64,000 nt of DNA from Acidithiobacillus_B sp049965315 (GCF_049965315.1 NZ_JBMFWL010000002.1:1-64000); one strand, 5' to 3'; counted from the stretch's first letter, positions 52,501 to 60,826 are shown. The notes: generated by a model from the sequence alone, not told the origin. Numbers and translations are program-made.

Positions 52501-52660
52501 TGCCGGCATTGACCAAAACCGCGACCTTGGGGAAATCCACGTTGGGAAAGACGCTCTCGGGCATGGCCCGCAACGCGAACCACCCGGCCCCCAGGACGAG
52601 CAGGCCGGTCAGGATCACGGAGAAACGATTCTCCCAGAGAAAGGTGAGATAGCGTTTCAT
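49580..52660 (-). CDS. RND-family efflux pump, inner-membrane subunit
   Basis: A 1026-aa RND transporter with the usual two halves, each one TM segment, a periplasmic domain and five more TM segments. TM4 reads IGALVDHAIVVVE, keeping D405 but having His at the second acidic position. TM10 reads FAIAVNNVILIF, with Asn923 where HAE pumps have Lys and CusA has Glu. ATG 52660 has AAGGA 7 nt upstream. The frame extending to 52993 merely crosses the repeat. Substrate is not clear; the operon resembles Cus/Czc-like tripartite systems. Confidence 0.93.
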   Translation of the reverse strand: MKRYLTFLWENRFSVILTGLLVLGAGWFALRAMPESVFPNVDFPKVAVLVNAGNLPVKFMEIEVTRPLEEAAKGEPGVRLVRSQTGNGLTKLHVYFDPNVNPETAYLMLQARLAHIPLPPGARMSVRLMAPNIYPFAEYALVSDRMDSSAMMPTFAFQIRPALLSLPGVYQVNETGRGWPEVHIALDPLRLAQYHLDAQQVVGALRAAQGPFFSGVLDVFHQQFIVATTPRPVDTARLAELTLPLGPANAQGERTPLPLGALGEVSIGPPPLLRDAAVSGYQHAMVIDVMAQAGANEVAVAGAVHSRIAELQAHLPAGVKLVPIYDLSHLISTSLRDVWIALGLGSLIAWLVVLAFLGRLDGALAVLVVVPLSIAATFLILHTLGYSLNIMTLGGLTAAIGALVDHAIVVVERGLHGLHGDIEARRRMALRRAGEILPLMTLATLTSCLIFLPLVFLSGTLGLLFRHMALAIVIALVTSQVMALFVTPVLAIWLAGRQRRTRRIRGEKWLRDHYSRSLLYGMRRPWLALPVIVVLGAVGWFAVSILPTAFLPRWDEGIISVPFRTPVGSSVTETTRVGRDLMRVALANPNVERVSLMVGRGLLNPYSTPNKGAISVVLKENRKESTEAVMGVLLREFRQTAPNLLAVQTTQVMVNRLGDLSGAHAPLEVFLFGSDSTMLREEGGRLAAALRQSHAFRAVVFKSPSAGPEVEVTPSPLAAIYGITPPVLADQIKARFWGRQAGFLLHGEQILPIRVSLAGQAVTPAGMETLPIRLPDGTYSPLSSIAHVHVQGAVPYVTHQNLVPYAYVWLQPKADEGLAAAAQQARSVVAAMHFPPNVTTVLGGYYRQQAQSFQQMALILAGALALLLVLLGFQFTSQRAAASALIAIALAAPGALLALLLLGIDLDSTAFLGVLLVFAIAVNNVILIFARARQLGGARPRPAMVALAARSRLRPILMTMLADVLGFLPLIVGVGRGTDLLKPLAVAVMGGLLLSVFMSLWLAPVIYSAWAGKKAVEGEAVPVPDA

Positions 52661-52683
52661 TGCAGGTCCTTCCTCCTTGGATT

Positions 52684-52865
52684 CGGCCCTTGGCGGAGGA
52701 GTTTTGCCGCGACTTCGGCCCGCGCCGTCGCTGTTCTTGGCGAAAACTCGCGCCCCGCAGGCCAACTGTTTGAGCCCGCAGGGCGAGTTTCCAAGCGCCA
52801 GCGGGATGAGCCGTAGAACAACGGGCAAGGGCCGCCGGAGCAACAAACTCCTCCGCCAAGGGCCG
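52684..52865. repeat. Dispersed hairpin element, copy B
   Basis: A 182-bp element between the adaptor and pump genes of an efflux operon. A perfect 21-bp inverted repeat (52684-52704 and 52845-52865) bounds a core nearly identical to copy A. Its arms differ from those of copy A but remain fully complementary. The innermost stem is slightly weakened (GCTGTTCTT against TAGAACAAC). It begins 9 bp after the adaptor stop and ends 23 bp before the pump start. Confidence 0.88.
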
Positions 52866-52874
52866 TTTTTCGGT

Positions 52875-53885
52875 TCATGGGCGCGTTTCCATGGACGTCG
52901 TTTCCACGGGCGTACCCGAGGCCATCCGGCTGCTGCCGGTGACCACCACCATTTCACCAGCCCGGAGCGCCCCCTGCACCCAGGTATCGCCACCCCGGCT
53001 CGCCACCACCGCTATCGGCACCGCCACCGCCTGCCCTCCGCGGATCACAAAGACTTCGCTGCGGGCACCGCGCATGACCACCGCCGCAGTGGGCACCTGG
53101 AAGGCAGTACCCCCCGCCGCTGGCAGCAGGAGTTGCAGCCATTCCCCGGGCAGGAGGGGACTGTCAGGGGGCAGGGTGATGTAGATGGAAACCAGACCGA
53201 GGTGACGGGCACTTTGCCCGATGGAGCGAAGCTTTCCTTGTCCATGCCAGCCTTGCGCCGTGATCACCACCCTTGCCCCCACCCGCAACCCCTGGGTCTG
53301 GGCAGGCGTCACATAGGCCCGCGCCCAGGGCTCGCCGCGTCCGGCCAGGCGGGCGACGGGACTGCCGACATTGACCACCGCGCCGGGGGGCACCAGGTAG
53401 CGCAAGGTGCCCGCGAAGGGCGCCGTCAGCACTTGGTCGCCGGACTGGGCCTCCAGCGCCCGCAGGGCTGACCGCGCCTCGGCCAGCGCCAGACCGGCCC
53501 GGTCCACGTCCTGCTGTGCCATCACCCCATCCCGAAAGAGCTTTTGGGTCCGCTCCCATTGGGTACGGGCATAGGCCACCCGGGCCTGGGCGGCGAGGAT
53601 GCCGGCCTGGAGGCCAGGAGGGGCGATACGCGCCACTACGGCGCCCGCCGCCACATTGCCGGACGGAAGGAAAGGCCCCAGGACCCGGCCCGTCACCGGA
53701 GCAGCCAGGGTCACGTCGCCGATGCTCTCCACCGTTCCCAGCACGCGGACCTCCCGAGTCCAAGGGGTCGATTGCACCGCCACCACCTGTACCGGCAGGG
53801 CAAAGGCAGGGGCCGCGCTGCACAGGCAGGCGCACAGGAAGAGAAGGACCGGCACCAGCGCGGGCCTGGGAAACGCCTTGTTCAT
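52875..53885 (-). CDS. RND efflux periplasmic adaptor (membrane fusion protein)
   Basis: A 336-aa protein with a signal peptide (about 1-29). Its lipoyl halves are recognisable: APVTGRVLGPFLPSGNVAAGAVVARI and the returning QVLTAPFAGTLRYLVPPGAVVNVG. A short helical hairpin (AARVAYARTQWERTQKLF) and beta-barrel domain follow. It bridges the pump and the outer-membrane channel. The ATG overlaps the channel gene stop as ATGA. The repeat separates it from the pump gene, which may reduce polar co-expression. Confidence 0.92.
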   Translation of the reverse strand: MNKAFPRPALVPVLLFLCACLCSAAPAFALPVQVVAVQSTPWTREVRVLGTVESIGDVTLAAPVTGRVLGPFLPSGNVAAGAVVARIAPPGLQAGILAAQARVAYARTQWERTQKLFRDGVMAQQDVDRAGLALAEARSALRALEAQSGDQVLTAPFAGTLRYLVPPGAVVNVGSPVARLAGRGEPWARAYVTPAQTQGLRVGARVVITAQGWHGQGKLRSIGQSARHLGLVSIYITLPPDSPLLPGEWLQLLLPAAGGTAFQVPTAAVVMRGARSEVFVIRGGQAVAVPIAVVASRGGDTWVQGALRAGEMVVVTGSSRMASGTPVETTSMETRP

Positions 53886-55225
53886 GACTGCTCCTCGGAT
53901 TTCGGCAAAACCCCGCTGTCCAGGGCCAGTTGCGCCCGCGCCAGGCGGGCCCGGATAGCCGCACCCGCCAGCTTGAGCCGTGCCTGCACCCAGTTGTTTT
54001 CGGCCTGCTGCAAGGCCAGGGCACTGAGCGCCCCGGCGAGATACCCCTTGCGGGTCATTTCATATACCGCCTGGGCCTCTTGCGCCATGGTCCGGTCATT
54101 GCGCAGGGCGTTGTCGGCGGCCTGGGCCGCCCCGTAATCGGCGGCAATGCGGCTTTGGACCTGCAGGAGCAACGCCCGCTTACCCGCCTCCATGGCCGCC
54201 AGGTGCTCCTGGGCGGCGGCGATGCGGTCCCGATTGCGGCCAAAGCCGAAGATGGGCATCTGCAGGGTCAAGGCCCCTTGCCAGCCCAAGTCGCGGGACT
54301 GCGGTACCGTCGCCGTATCCACGCCATAGGCGCCCATCACCCCGACGACAGGCAACCGGGCGGCCTGATGATAGCGCAGCAGGGTGCGGGCGGCTTGAAT
54401 CTCCCCTTCCGCCACCTGCAGGAGGGGCTGCGCCTGGGCCGCCTGAGTGGTCAACGCGGTTTCCTCGGGCAAGCCTTCCGCCGGCGGGCTGATGGGCAGC
54501 AACGCCGGCAGTTCGCTAGGGGGGTAATCCGTCTGCAGGGCCAGAACGCGGCGGGCTGCCGCGGCCTCCGGGGTAGCCTGGTCCAGTCCGGCCTGGACGC
54601 CGGCCAGGGTCAGGCGGGCCTGGGTCAGGTCCAGACGGGAGCGGGTTCCGGCCTGATAACTTTTTTGGGTGGCGCTGAGGAGTTCCCGGGCCGCACCCAG
54701 GGCCTCGCGCCAGACGGATCTCTCGTTTTCCCACAAGGCCAGTCGATAGTAGGCCGCCGTGACCTGCGCCGCCACCAGCAGGCGCGCCTGACGCGCCTGG
54801 TAGCGGGCCACGGCCAGTTGATTGTGGGCCAGGGCCTGCAAGGCATAGGCCTGGGGCGCATAGAGGGGAATGTTGAGCTGAATCTGACCGATGACCTCTC
54901 GGGGGCTGTTGGCGGCCACGAAGAGGGGCTGGCCGTTACGGCTCTGCGTCCAGATGCTGCCTGCGGCCAGAGACAGGCTGGGCAGCAGGTCGGCATGGGC
55001 GGCCCGGTGCAGGGCCGCCTTCTCCGCCACCACGCGCTCCGCCTGCTGCACCAGGGCCTGGTTGGCCAAGGCCCGCTGCAGGGCATCCCCAAGGGTGAGA
55101 TCCGCCGCCAGGACGGGAGGAGATGGCAACAACAGGGCACCGCCCAGCAAACAGACACGCAGACAGCGCCACGTCCTCTTCCCTGCCGCCGTATCCTGCC
55201 GTGCCTTGTGCTGTGGATGCGTCAT
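53882..55225 (-). CDS. TolC-family outer-membrane efflux channel
   Basis: A 447-aa outer-membrane factor with a signal peptide ending near PVLAADLTLGDAL. It has the two TolC-like repeats, and the family segments SLSLAAGSIWTQ and ALTLQMPIFGFGRNRDRIAAAQEHLAAME are visible. ATG 55225 is used, with AAGGGGAG directly upstream; the frame extending to 55357 has no signal and crosses the promoter. First gene of the efflux operon, overlapping the adaptor gene. Confidence 0.9.
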   Translation of the reverse strand: MTHPQHKARQDTAAGKRTWRCLRVCLLGGALLLPSPPVLAADLTLGDALQRALANQALVQQAERVVAEKAALHRAAHADLLPSLSLAAGSIWTQSRNGQPLFVAANSPREVIGQIQLNIPLYAPQAYALQALAHNQLAVARYQARQARLLVAAQVTAAYYRLALWENERSVWREALGAARELLSATQKSYQAGTRSRLDLTQARLTLAGVQAGLDQATPEAAAARRVLALQTDYPPSELPALLPISPPAEGLPEETALTTQAAQAQPLLQVAEGEIQAARTLLRYHQAARLPVVGVMGAYGVDTATVPQSRDLGWQGALTLQMPIFGFGRNRDRIAAAQEHLAAMEAGKRALLLQVQSRIAADYGAAQAADNALRNDRTMAQEAQAVYEMTRKGYLAGALSALALQQAENNWVQARLKLAGAAIRARLARAQLALDSGVLPKSEEQS

Positions 55226-55261
55226 CTCCCCTTCTTTCCTCGCATCGGCGCCACGCGGCAG

Positions 55262-55290
55262 TTTATATTGCAATGAAAATATTAACATAA
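55262..55290 (-). promoter_or_regulatory. Efflux operon promoter candidate
   Basis: On the minus strand TTATGT (55285-55290) and TATAAA (55262-55267) are separated by 17 nt within an AT-rich patch, about 37 bp before the channel gene ATG. The palindrome CCTTAAGG lies immediately upstream (55291-55298). No CueR- or MerR-type operator was recognised. Confidence 0.45.
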
Positions 55291-55403
55291 CCTTAAGGGC
55301 CCGGCACCCCGGGGCGGCTGCCCAAGCCATTCCCCCCTGACGGGGCGATCTGATCAAGCCCCATCCATAAGCGCCGCAAGGCCGCCTGGACCCGGGAAAG
55401 GCA

Positions 55404-56495
55404 TCAGGAATTTTTGCCGCGCAAAGCGGCCAGGTTGGCGATGCCGGCCTCTTCCATGCGCGCCAGGAGGCCCTTGAGGATGGCGTCGACTACGCCCGGA
55501 CCGCGAAAAATCAACGCCGTATACAGCTCCAGGAGGCTCGCGCCGGCGCTGATCTTCTCCCAGGCATCAGCGGCGGAAAAAACGCCGCCCACCCCGATGA
55601 TGGGCACCTTCCCCGCCGTCGCCTGATGGAGGAGGCGAATCACGGCGGTAGCCCGCCCGCGCAAGGGCGGGCCCGAGAGGCCGCCGCTGATCCCCGCCCC
55701 CTCCAGGAAATCCTCCCGGGAAATGGTGGTATTGGTGGCGATGAAACCGTCCACCAGCGGCTGTTCTCCGTTCGCCAGGCCGGCGATGGCCATGAGGTCG
55801 GCATCGGCGAGATCCGGAGCAATCTTGAGAAGTACCGGCGGACAGCGCCGTCCCGCCTCCCTAGCCACCCGCAGATTGGCCGCCTGTACGGCAGCCAGCA
55901 GGGGTTGCAGGGCGTCCAGCGCCTGCAAGTCCCGCAGGCCCGGCGTATTGGGGGAACTCACGTTGATGGCGAAATAATCGGCCCAGGGCTGCAGGCCCTC
56001 CACCACGGCCACATAATCGGCGGCGGCCTGCCCCGCCGGCGTATCCTTGTTCTTGCCCAGGTTGATGCCGATGGGTACGGGGTGCGCGCCGAGGGCGGCG
56101 AGGCGGGCGGCCACCGCCGCCATCCCCTGCCCCGGGAAGCCCATGCGGTTGATGACCGCCTCCCGCTCGGGAAAGCGAAAGATCCGCGGGCGCGGATTGC
56201 CGGGCTGGGGGCGCGGCGTCACCGTGCCGATCTCCACAAAACCAAAGCCCAAGGCCGGCAAGGCCGGCAGCGCCTCGGCATTTTTGTCGAAACCCGCGGC
56301 GAGGCCCAGGGGGTTGGCGAAACGCAGCCCCCAGATCTCCTGCGCCAGGCGCGGATCTTCCAGGGTATAGCGCGCCGCCAAACGGGCGCGGGTGGCCGGC
56401 ATGTGCCCCAGGGCTCCGAGGCCGGCAATGGTCCAATGGTGGGCCGTCTCCGGGTCCAGCAAAAAAAGTCCACGGCGCAGCATCTTGTAGATCAT
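55404..56495 (-). CDS. pyrD: Dihydroorotate dehydrogenase (quinone)
   Basis: A 363-aa class 2 membrane-associated flavoenzyme that oxidises dihydroorotate in pyrimidine synthesis with quinone as acceptor. It has an N-terminal amphipathic helix region (MIYKMLRRGLFLL), FMN and active-site motifs NPLGLAAGFDKNAEAL and INVSSPNTPGLRDLQ (catalytic Ser), and the C-terminal PIIGVGGVFSAADAWEKI. ATG 56495 overlaps the hemF stop as ATGA, with AGGGA 7 nt upstream. A TTG at 56501 is less likely. Confidence 0.96.
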   Translation of the reverse strand: MIYKMLRRGLFLLDPETAHHWTIAGLGALGHMPATRARLAARYTLEDPRLAQEIWGLRFANPLGLAAGFDKNAEALPALPALGFGFVEIGTVTPRPQPGNPRPRIFRFPEREAVINRMGFPGQGMAAVAARLAALGAHPVPIGINLGKNKDTPAGQAAADYVAVVEGLQPWADYFAINVSSPNTPGLRDLQALDALQPLLAAVQAANLRVAREAGRRCPPVLLKIAPDLADADLMAIAGLANGEQPLVDGFIATNTTISREDFLEGAGISGGLSGPPLRGRATAVIRLLHQATAGKVPIIGVGGVFSAADAWEKISAGASLLELYTALIFRGPGVVDAILKGLLARMEEAGIANLAALRGKNS

Positions 56496-57379
56496 AGCCA
56501 ATCCCTGGGGGTCAGGAAGCGCTCGCGCAGCTCGGCCTCCGGGCTGCCGGGCTCGCCCTGCCAGTCATACAGCCACTCGGCCAAGGGCGGCAGCGACATG
56601 AGGATGCTTTCGGTGCGCCCCCCCGACTGCAGGCCGAAGAGGGTGCCGCGATCATAGACCAGGTTGAACTCCACATAGCGCCCGCGCCGCAAGCCCTGGA
56701 AATGCCGCTCCCGCGCGCCGTAGGACAGATGGCGGCGGCGCTCGACGATAGGCAGGTAGGAAGGCAGGAAGCTTTCCGCCGCCGCCTCCCAAAAGGCCTG
56801 CAATTTCCCGCCGTCGCCACTCAGGTCGTCAAAGAAGATACCACCCACCCCGCGCATCTCGCCGCGGTGCTTGATGAAGAAATACGCATCGCACCAGGCC
56901 TTGAAGCGCGGATAAAAGGCCGTATCGTAGCGGTCGCAGACCCCTTTCAGGGTGGCATGGAAATGCCGCGCGTCCTCTTCAAAGCCATAAATCGGCGTAA
57001 GGTCGGCGCCGCCGCCGAACCACCACAGATCGCCCGCCGAGAAGAAGCGGTAGTTCATATGCACGATGGGGACATAGGGATTGCGCGGGTGCAACACCAG
57101 GGACACCCCCAGGGCCGTAAAGGGCTGACCCGCCAGTTCCGGACGCTGGGCCGTGGCCGAAGGCGGTAGCTGCCCGCCGCTCACCCGCGAAAAATTCACC
57201 CCGCCCTTCTCGAACAGGGCCCCGTCGCCGATCACCCGCGTCCGTCCTCCGCCTCCCGCCGGGCGTTCCCAGAGATCCTCGCGGAAACGCACGCCGCCGT
57301 CGGCCCCTTCGAGCGCCGCGCAAATCCGCTCCTGCAACCCAAGCAGGAATCCTTCCATCTCGTCAAGCCGAGGCCGCAT
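56492..57379 (-). CDS. hemF: Oxygen-dependent coproporphyrinogen III oxidase
   Basis: A 295-aa enzyme converting coproporphyrinogen III to protoporphyrinogen IX with O2. Family motifs NPYVPIVHMNYRFF, WWFGGGADLTPIYGFEEDARHFH, GGIFFDDL and GRYVEFNLVYDRGTLFGLQSGGRTESILMSLPP region are all seen. The O2 dependence fits an aerobic organism. GGAGGAG precedes the ATG. Confidence 0.97.
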   Translation of the reverse strand: MRPRLDEMEGFLLGLQERICAALEGADGGVRFREDLWERPAGGGGRTRVIGDGALFEKGGVNFSRVSGGQLPPSATAQRPELAGQPFTALGVSLVLHPRNPYVPIVHMNYRFFSAGDLWWFGGGADLTPIYGFEEDARHFHATLKGVCDRYDTAFYPRFKAWCDAYFFIKHRGEMRGVGGIFFDDLSGDGGKLQAFWEAAAESFLPSYLPIVERRRHLSYGARERHFQGLRRGRYVEFNLVYDRGTLFGLQSGGRTESILMSLPPLAEWLYDWQGEPGSPEAELRERFLTPRDWL

Positions 57380-57397
57380 GGCTTCTCTCCTCCCGAT

Positions 57398-57988
57398 TCA
57401 AGGCCGCAGGACCCGCCCGCTGCGGGCATCCACGATGCGGCTCGGGCCCGGTGCTCCCCCCAGTTGCCCGGGCAACACCACCAGCCCCAGCCCGAAATAG
57501 CGATGCAGTTGCCGCCGGGAGCGAACCGGTGCCTTGCCGGCGGGATTGGCGCTGGTGGAGATGACGGCGCCGTGGAAGGCGCGGCAGAGGGCGACGACGC
57601 CGGGATGCCGGCTCACCCGCACGGCCACCCCCGGATGCCGCCCCCGCAACCAGGCCGGAGCGCGGCGCGCAGCGGGCAGGACCAGGGTCGTTCCCGGCCA
57701 GAGGGCGGCCATGCGCTCCTGGAGCTCCGGCCCCCGCCAGGCCGCGCAATAGGCCTCGGCCTGGGAAAACTGACCGGCCACCAGGAGCAGCCCCTTCTTT
57801 TGGGGACGTCCCTTCAAGGCCAGGAGCCGTTTCACGGCGCGCCGATTGCGCGGGTCGCAGCCCAGGCCCCATACCCCCTCCGTAGGGTAGGCGATGACCG
57901 CGCCCCGGCGCAGGGCCGCCACCGCACGCCGCAAGCTGCGCTGCGAAGGGCCTTTCATCGTGGATCCGGCTGCCGTTTTGCGCTTCAT
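57398..57988 (-). CDS. tsaC: Threonylcarbamoyl-AMP synthase (TsaC/YrdC)
   Basis: A 196-aa YrdC-fold protein of the t6A tRNA modification pathway. Opening motif RGAVIAYPTEGVWGLGCDP, then RPQKKGLLLVAGQ, HPGVAVRVSRHP and the late STSANPAGKAPVRS segment. Basic overall, as expected for an RNA-binding enzyme. The ATG overlaps the purD stop (ATGA). ATG 57958 is an alternative start. Confidence 0.92.
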   Translation of the reverse strand: MKRKTAAGSTMKGPSQRSLRRAVAALRRGAVIAYPTEGVWGLGCDPRNRRAVKRLLALKGRPQKKGLLLVAGQFSQAEAYCAAWRGPELQERMAALWPGTTLVLPAARRAPAWLRGRHPGVAVRVSRHPGVVALCRAFHGAVISTSANPAGKAPVRSRRQLHRYFGLGLVVLPGQLGGAPGPSRIVDARSGRVLRP

Positions 57989-59250
57989 CTCCCGCGCTGC
58001 AGGGCGCGATGGCCGATGTCGTGGCGGTACTGCATCCCCGGCCAGCGAAGGGTCCCCGCCCTAGCGTAGGCCCGCGCCGCCGCTTCGGCCAGGCTCGCGC
58101 CCAGGGCGGTCACCCCCAGAACCCGGCCGCCGGCGGTGACGACAGCGCCGTCCCGAGCCGCCGTGCCCGCCTGGAAGATCTTGACATCGGGCTCGTCGGC
58201 CGCAGACAAGCCGAGGATCGCGTCGCCGTTGCGCGGGGCATCGGGATAGCCCGCCGCCGCCAGCACCACGCAGAGCGCCGGGCGCGGATCCCAATCGAGG
58301 GCGGGAGGCAGGGCATCGCCCGCCGCCGCCCGGCGCAACAGGGCAAAGAGGTCCGAACGCAGGCGCATCAGCAGGGGCTGGGTCTCGGGGTCGCCCAGTC
58401 GGCAATTGAACTCCAGCACCTTGGGTCCCTGAGCGGTGACCATGATCCCGGCGTAGAGAAAGCCGCGATAGGGCAGGCCATCCGCAAGCAGGCCCCGCGC
58501 CGCCGGCCGCATCACCTCGCGCAGGACCCGCTCGCCCATGGCGGCATCGAGGACCGGCGCCGGCGAATAGGCGCCCATGCCGCCGGTGTTGGGGCCCAGA
58601 TCGCCGTCCAGGAGCCGCTTGTGGTCCTGGGAACCGGCCAGCGGCAGGACCTGGCCGTCCACCACCACGGCGATGAAGCTCGCCTCTTCGCCGTGAAGGA
58701 ATTCCTCCACCACGATGGGACCCCAGGCCAGGAACTGCGCCGCCGCCGCCTGGGCCTGATCATGGCTCATGGCCACCACCACCCCCTTGCCCGCCGCCAG
58801 ACCATCGGCCTTGACCACCACCGGCAGGGCGTGCCGACGGATATACGGCTCGGCCTCCGCCAGTTCGGTAAAGCGCTGATAGCCGGCCGTCGGGATACGG
58901 TGGCGCTGCAGGAATGCCTTGGCAAAGACCTTGCTCCCTTCCAGTTGCGCCGCTGCCGCGTCGGGGCCGAAGACCAGCAAACCAGCCCGGCGCAAGCGAT
59001 CCCCCACCCCCGCCACCAGGGGCGCTTCGGGGCCGATGACCACCAGCTCCACGCCCAGCGCGAAGGCCGCCGCCGTCAGGCCCTCGGCATCGGTCGCGGC
59101 AAGGGCGAGATTCTCCACCCCAGCTTCGGTCGCCGTCCCCGGATTGCCGGGCGCGCAATAGACCCGCTCCACCATTGGCGACCGGGCGAGCTTCCAGGCG
59201 ATGGCGTGCTCCCGCCCACCACTGCCCAGGACCAGCACCCTGGCACCCAT
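57985..59250 (-). CDS. purD: Phosphoribosylamine-glycine ligase
   Basis: A 421-aa ATP-grasp enzyme of purine synthesis. N-terminal VLVLGSGGREHAIAWKL, ATP loop VVKADGLAAGKGVVVA, the DHKRLLDGDLGPNTGGMGAY substrate segment and EFNCRLGDPETQPLL are diagnostic. GAGGAGGGG lies just before ATG 59250, so the upstream M in the same frame is rejected. Follows purH. Confidence 0.97.
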   Translation of the reverse strand: MGARVLVLGSGGREHAIAWKLARSPMVERVYCAPGNPGTATEAGVENLALAATDAEGLTAAAFALGVELVVIGPEAPLVAGVGDRLRRAGLLVFGPDAAAAQLEGSKVFAKAFLQRHRIPTAGYQRFTELAEAEPYIRRHALPVVVKADGLAAGKGVVVAMSHDQAQAAAAQFLAWGPIVVEEFLHGEEASFIAVVVDGQVLPLAGSQDHKRLLDGDLGPNTGGMGAYSPAPVLDAAMGERVLREVMRPAARGLLADGLPYRGFLYAGIMVTAQGPKVLEFNCRLGDPETQPLLMRLRSDLFALLRRAAAGDALPPALDWDPRPALCVVLAAAGYPDAPRNGDAILGLSAADEPDVKIFQAGTAARDGAVVTAGGRVLGVTALGASLAEAAARAYARAGTLRWPGMQYRHDIGHRALQRGR

Positions 59251-59260
59251 CCGCCCCTCC

Positions 59261-60826
59261 TCAACCATGGCGGAAATGGCGCATGCTGGTGAAGATCATG
59301 GCAATGCCATGCTCGTTGGCGCTGGCGATCACCTCCTCGTCGCGGATGGAGCCGCCGGGCTGGATGATGGCCTTCACCCCTGCCGCCGCCGCCGCATCCA
59401 CGCCGTCGCGGAAGGGGAAAAAGGCATCGGAGGCCAGTGCCGCCCCGTGCAGATCGAAGCCCAGTTCCAGGGCCTTGGCCGCACCGCATTTGGCCGCATC
59501 CACCCGGCTCATCTGTCCGGCGCCGATGCCCATGCTCTGTCCCTCGCGCACATAGACGATGGCGTTGGAACGCACATGCTTGGCCACCCGCCAGGCAAAG
59601 GCCAGATCGCGATGTTCCAGGGCCGTCGGGGCCCGTTCGCTGACCACCCGCCAGGCGCTCTCATCGAGATCGCCCTGATCAAAATCCTGGACCAGCAACC
59701 CGCCGCGCACGCGCTTGAAATCCCAGCCCGCGCCGCGCCAGTCGTTGTCCGCCCCAAAGGCCAGCACCCGCAGATTTTTCTTGCGGGCCAGGATGGCCTG
59801 CGCCTCGGGCAGGATCTCCGGCGCCAGCACCACCTCGGCAAACTGCTCCGCCACCAGTTGCGCCGTCTGCCCATCCAGGGGCCGGTTGCAGGCGATGATC
59901 CCGCCAAAGGCCGAGACCGGATCGCCGGCCAGCGCCCGCTGATAGGCCCCGAGCAGATCCATCGCCACGGCCACCCCACAGGGATTGCCGTGTTTGACGA
60001 TGGCACAGGCGGGCTCGGCAAACTCCCGCACCAGATTCACGGCCGCATCGCTGTCGGCAATGTTGTTGTAGGACAGCTCCTTGCCCTGCAACTGCCGGGC
60101 CATGGCAATGCCGGTATCGCTGCCATCGCCGTAAAAGGCCGCCTGCTGATGTGGATTCTCGCCATAACGCAGATCCTGTACCTTGCTGAAATGCAGGTTC
60201 AGGGTATCGGGAAATGTCTCTCGCGTCCCATCGGGCCGCAAGCTGGAGAGATAGTTGGCGATGGCGCCGTCATATTGCGCCGTATGGGCAAAGACCTTGC
60301 GCGCCAGGGCAAAGCGGGTAGCCGCCCCGACCCCGCCGCCGCTCTGCTCCATCTCTCGCAGCACGAGGGCGTAGTCGTCCGGGTCCACCAGGACAGTCAC
60401 CCCTTCCCAGTTCTTGGCCGCCGCCCGCAACATGGTCGGGCCGCCGATGTCGATGTTCTCCATGGCCTCAGCCAGGCTGCATCCGGGCCGCGCTACGGTC
60501 TGCGCAAAGGGATAGAGATTGACGCAGAGGAGGTCGATGGGCGGGATATCGTGTTCGGCCATCTGCCGCAGATGCCCGGGCTCTCCCCGCTTGCCCAGCA
60601 GACCGCCGTGGATCTTGGGATGCAGGGTCTTGAGACGGCCTTCCAGCAGCTCCGGAAAGCCCGTGTAATCCCCCACTTCCTGCACCTTCAGACCCGCCGC
60701 CCGCAACGCCGCCGCCGTGCCTCCCGTGGACAGGATCTCTATCCCGAAGTCTGCCAAACGGCGCGCAAAATCCACGATTCCGTGCTTGTCGGAGACGCTG
60801 ATGAGCACCCTGCGTATCTCGCCCAT
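59261..60826 (-). CDS. purH: Bifunctional AICAR transformylase / IMP cyclohydrolase
   Basis: A 521-aa bifunctional enzyme catalysing the last two steps of IMP synthesis. The N-terminal MGS-like cyclohydrolase domain starts VLISVSDKHGIVDFARRL. The transformylase domain has LRYGENPHQQAAFYG, AIVKHGNPCGVAVA (catalytic Lys-His) and KCGAAKALELGFDLHGAALASDAFFPF. First gene of purH-purD-tsaC-hemF-pyrD; divergent from the porin gene. Confidence 0.97.
   Translation of the reverse strand: MGEIRRVLISVSDKHGIVDFARRLADFGIEILSTGGTAAALRAAGLKVQEVGDYTGFPELLEGRLKTLHPKIHGGLLGKRGEPGHLRQMAEHDIPPIDLLCVNLYPFAQTVARPGCSLAEAMENIDIGGPTMLRAAAKNWEGVTVLVDPDDYALVLREMEQSGGGVGAATRFALARKVFAHTAQYDGAIANYLSSLRPDGTRETFPDTLNLHFSKVQDLRYGENPHQQAAFYGDGSDTGIAMARQLQGKELSYNNIADSDAAVNLVREFAEPACAIVKHGNPCGVAVAMDLLGAYQRALAGDPVSAFGGIIACNRPLDGQTAQLVAEQFAEVVLAPEILPEAQAILARKKNLRVLAFGADNDWRGAGWDFKRVRGGLLVQDFDQGDLDESAWRVVSERAPTALEHRDLAFAWRVAKHVRSNAIVYVREGQSMGIGAGQMSRVDAAKCGAAKALELGFDLHGAALASDAFFPFRDGVDAAAAAGVKAIIQPGGSIRDEEVIASANEHGIAMIFTSMRHFRHG

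Noticed and set aside
49373..52816. 1147-codon plus-strand frame opposite the RND pump gene
   Set aside because: Low-complexity Gly/Gln/His/Asp-rich product exactly antisense to a well-supported transporter.
52661..52993. N-terminal extension of the RND pump across the repeat element
   Set aside because: The reading frame crosses the hairpin element by chance. ATG 52660 has its own ribosome-binding site and gives the standard RND N-terminus.
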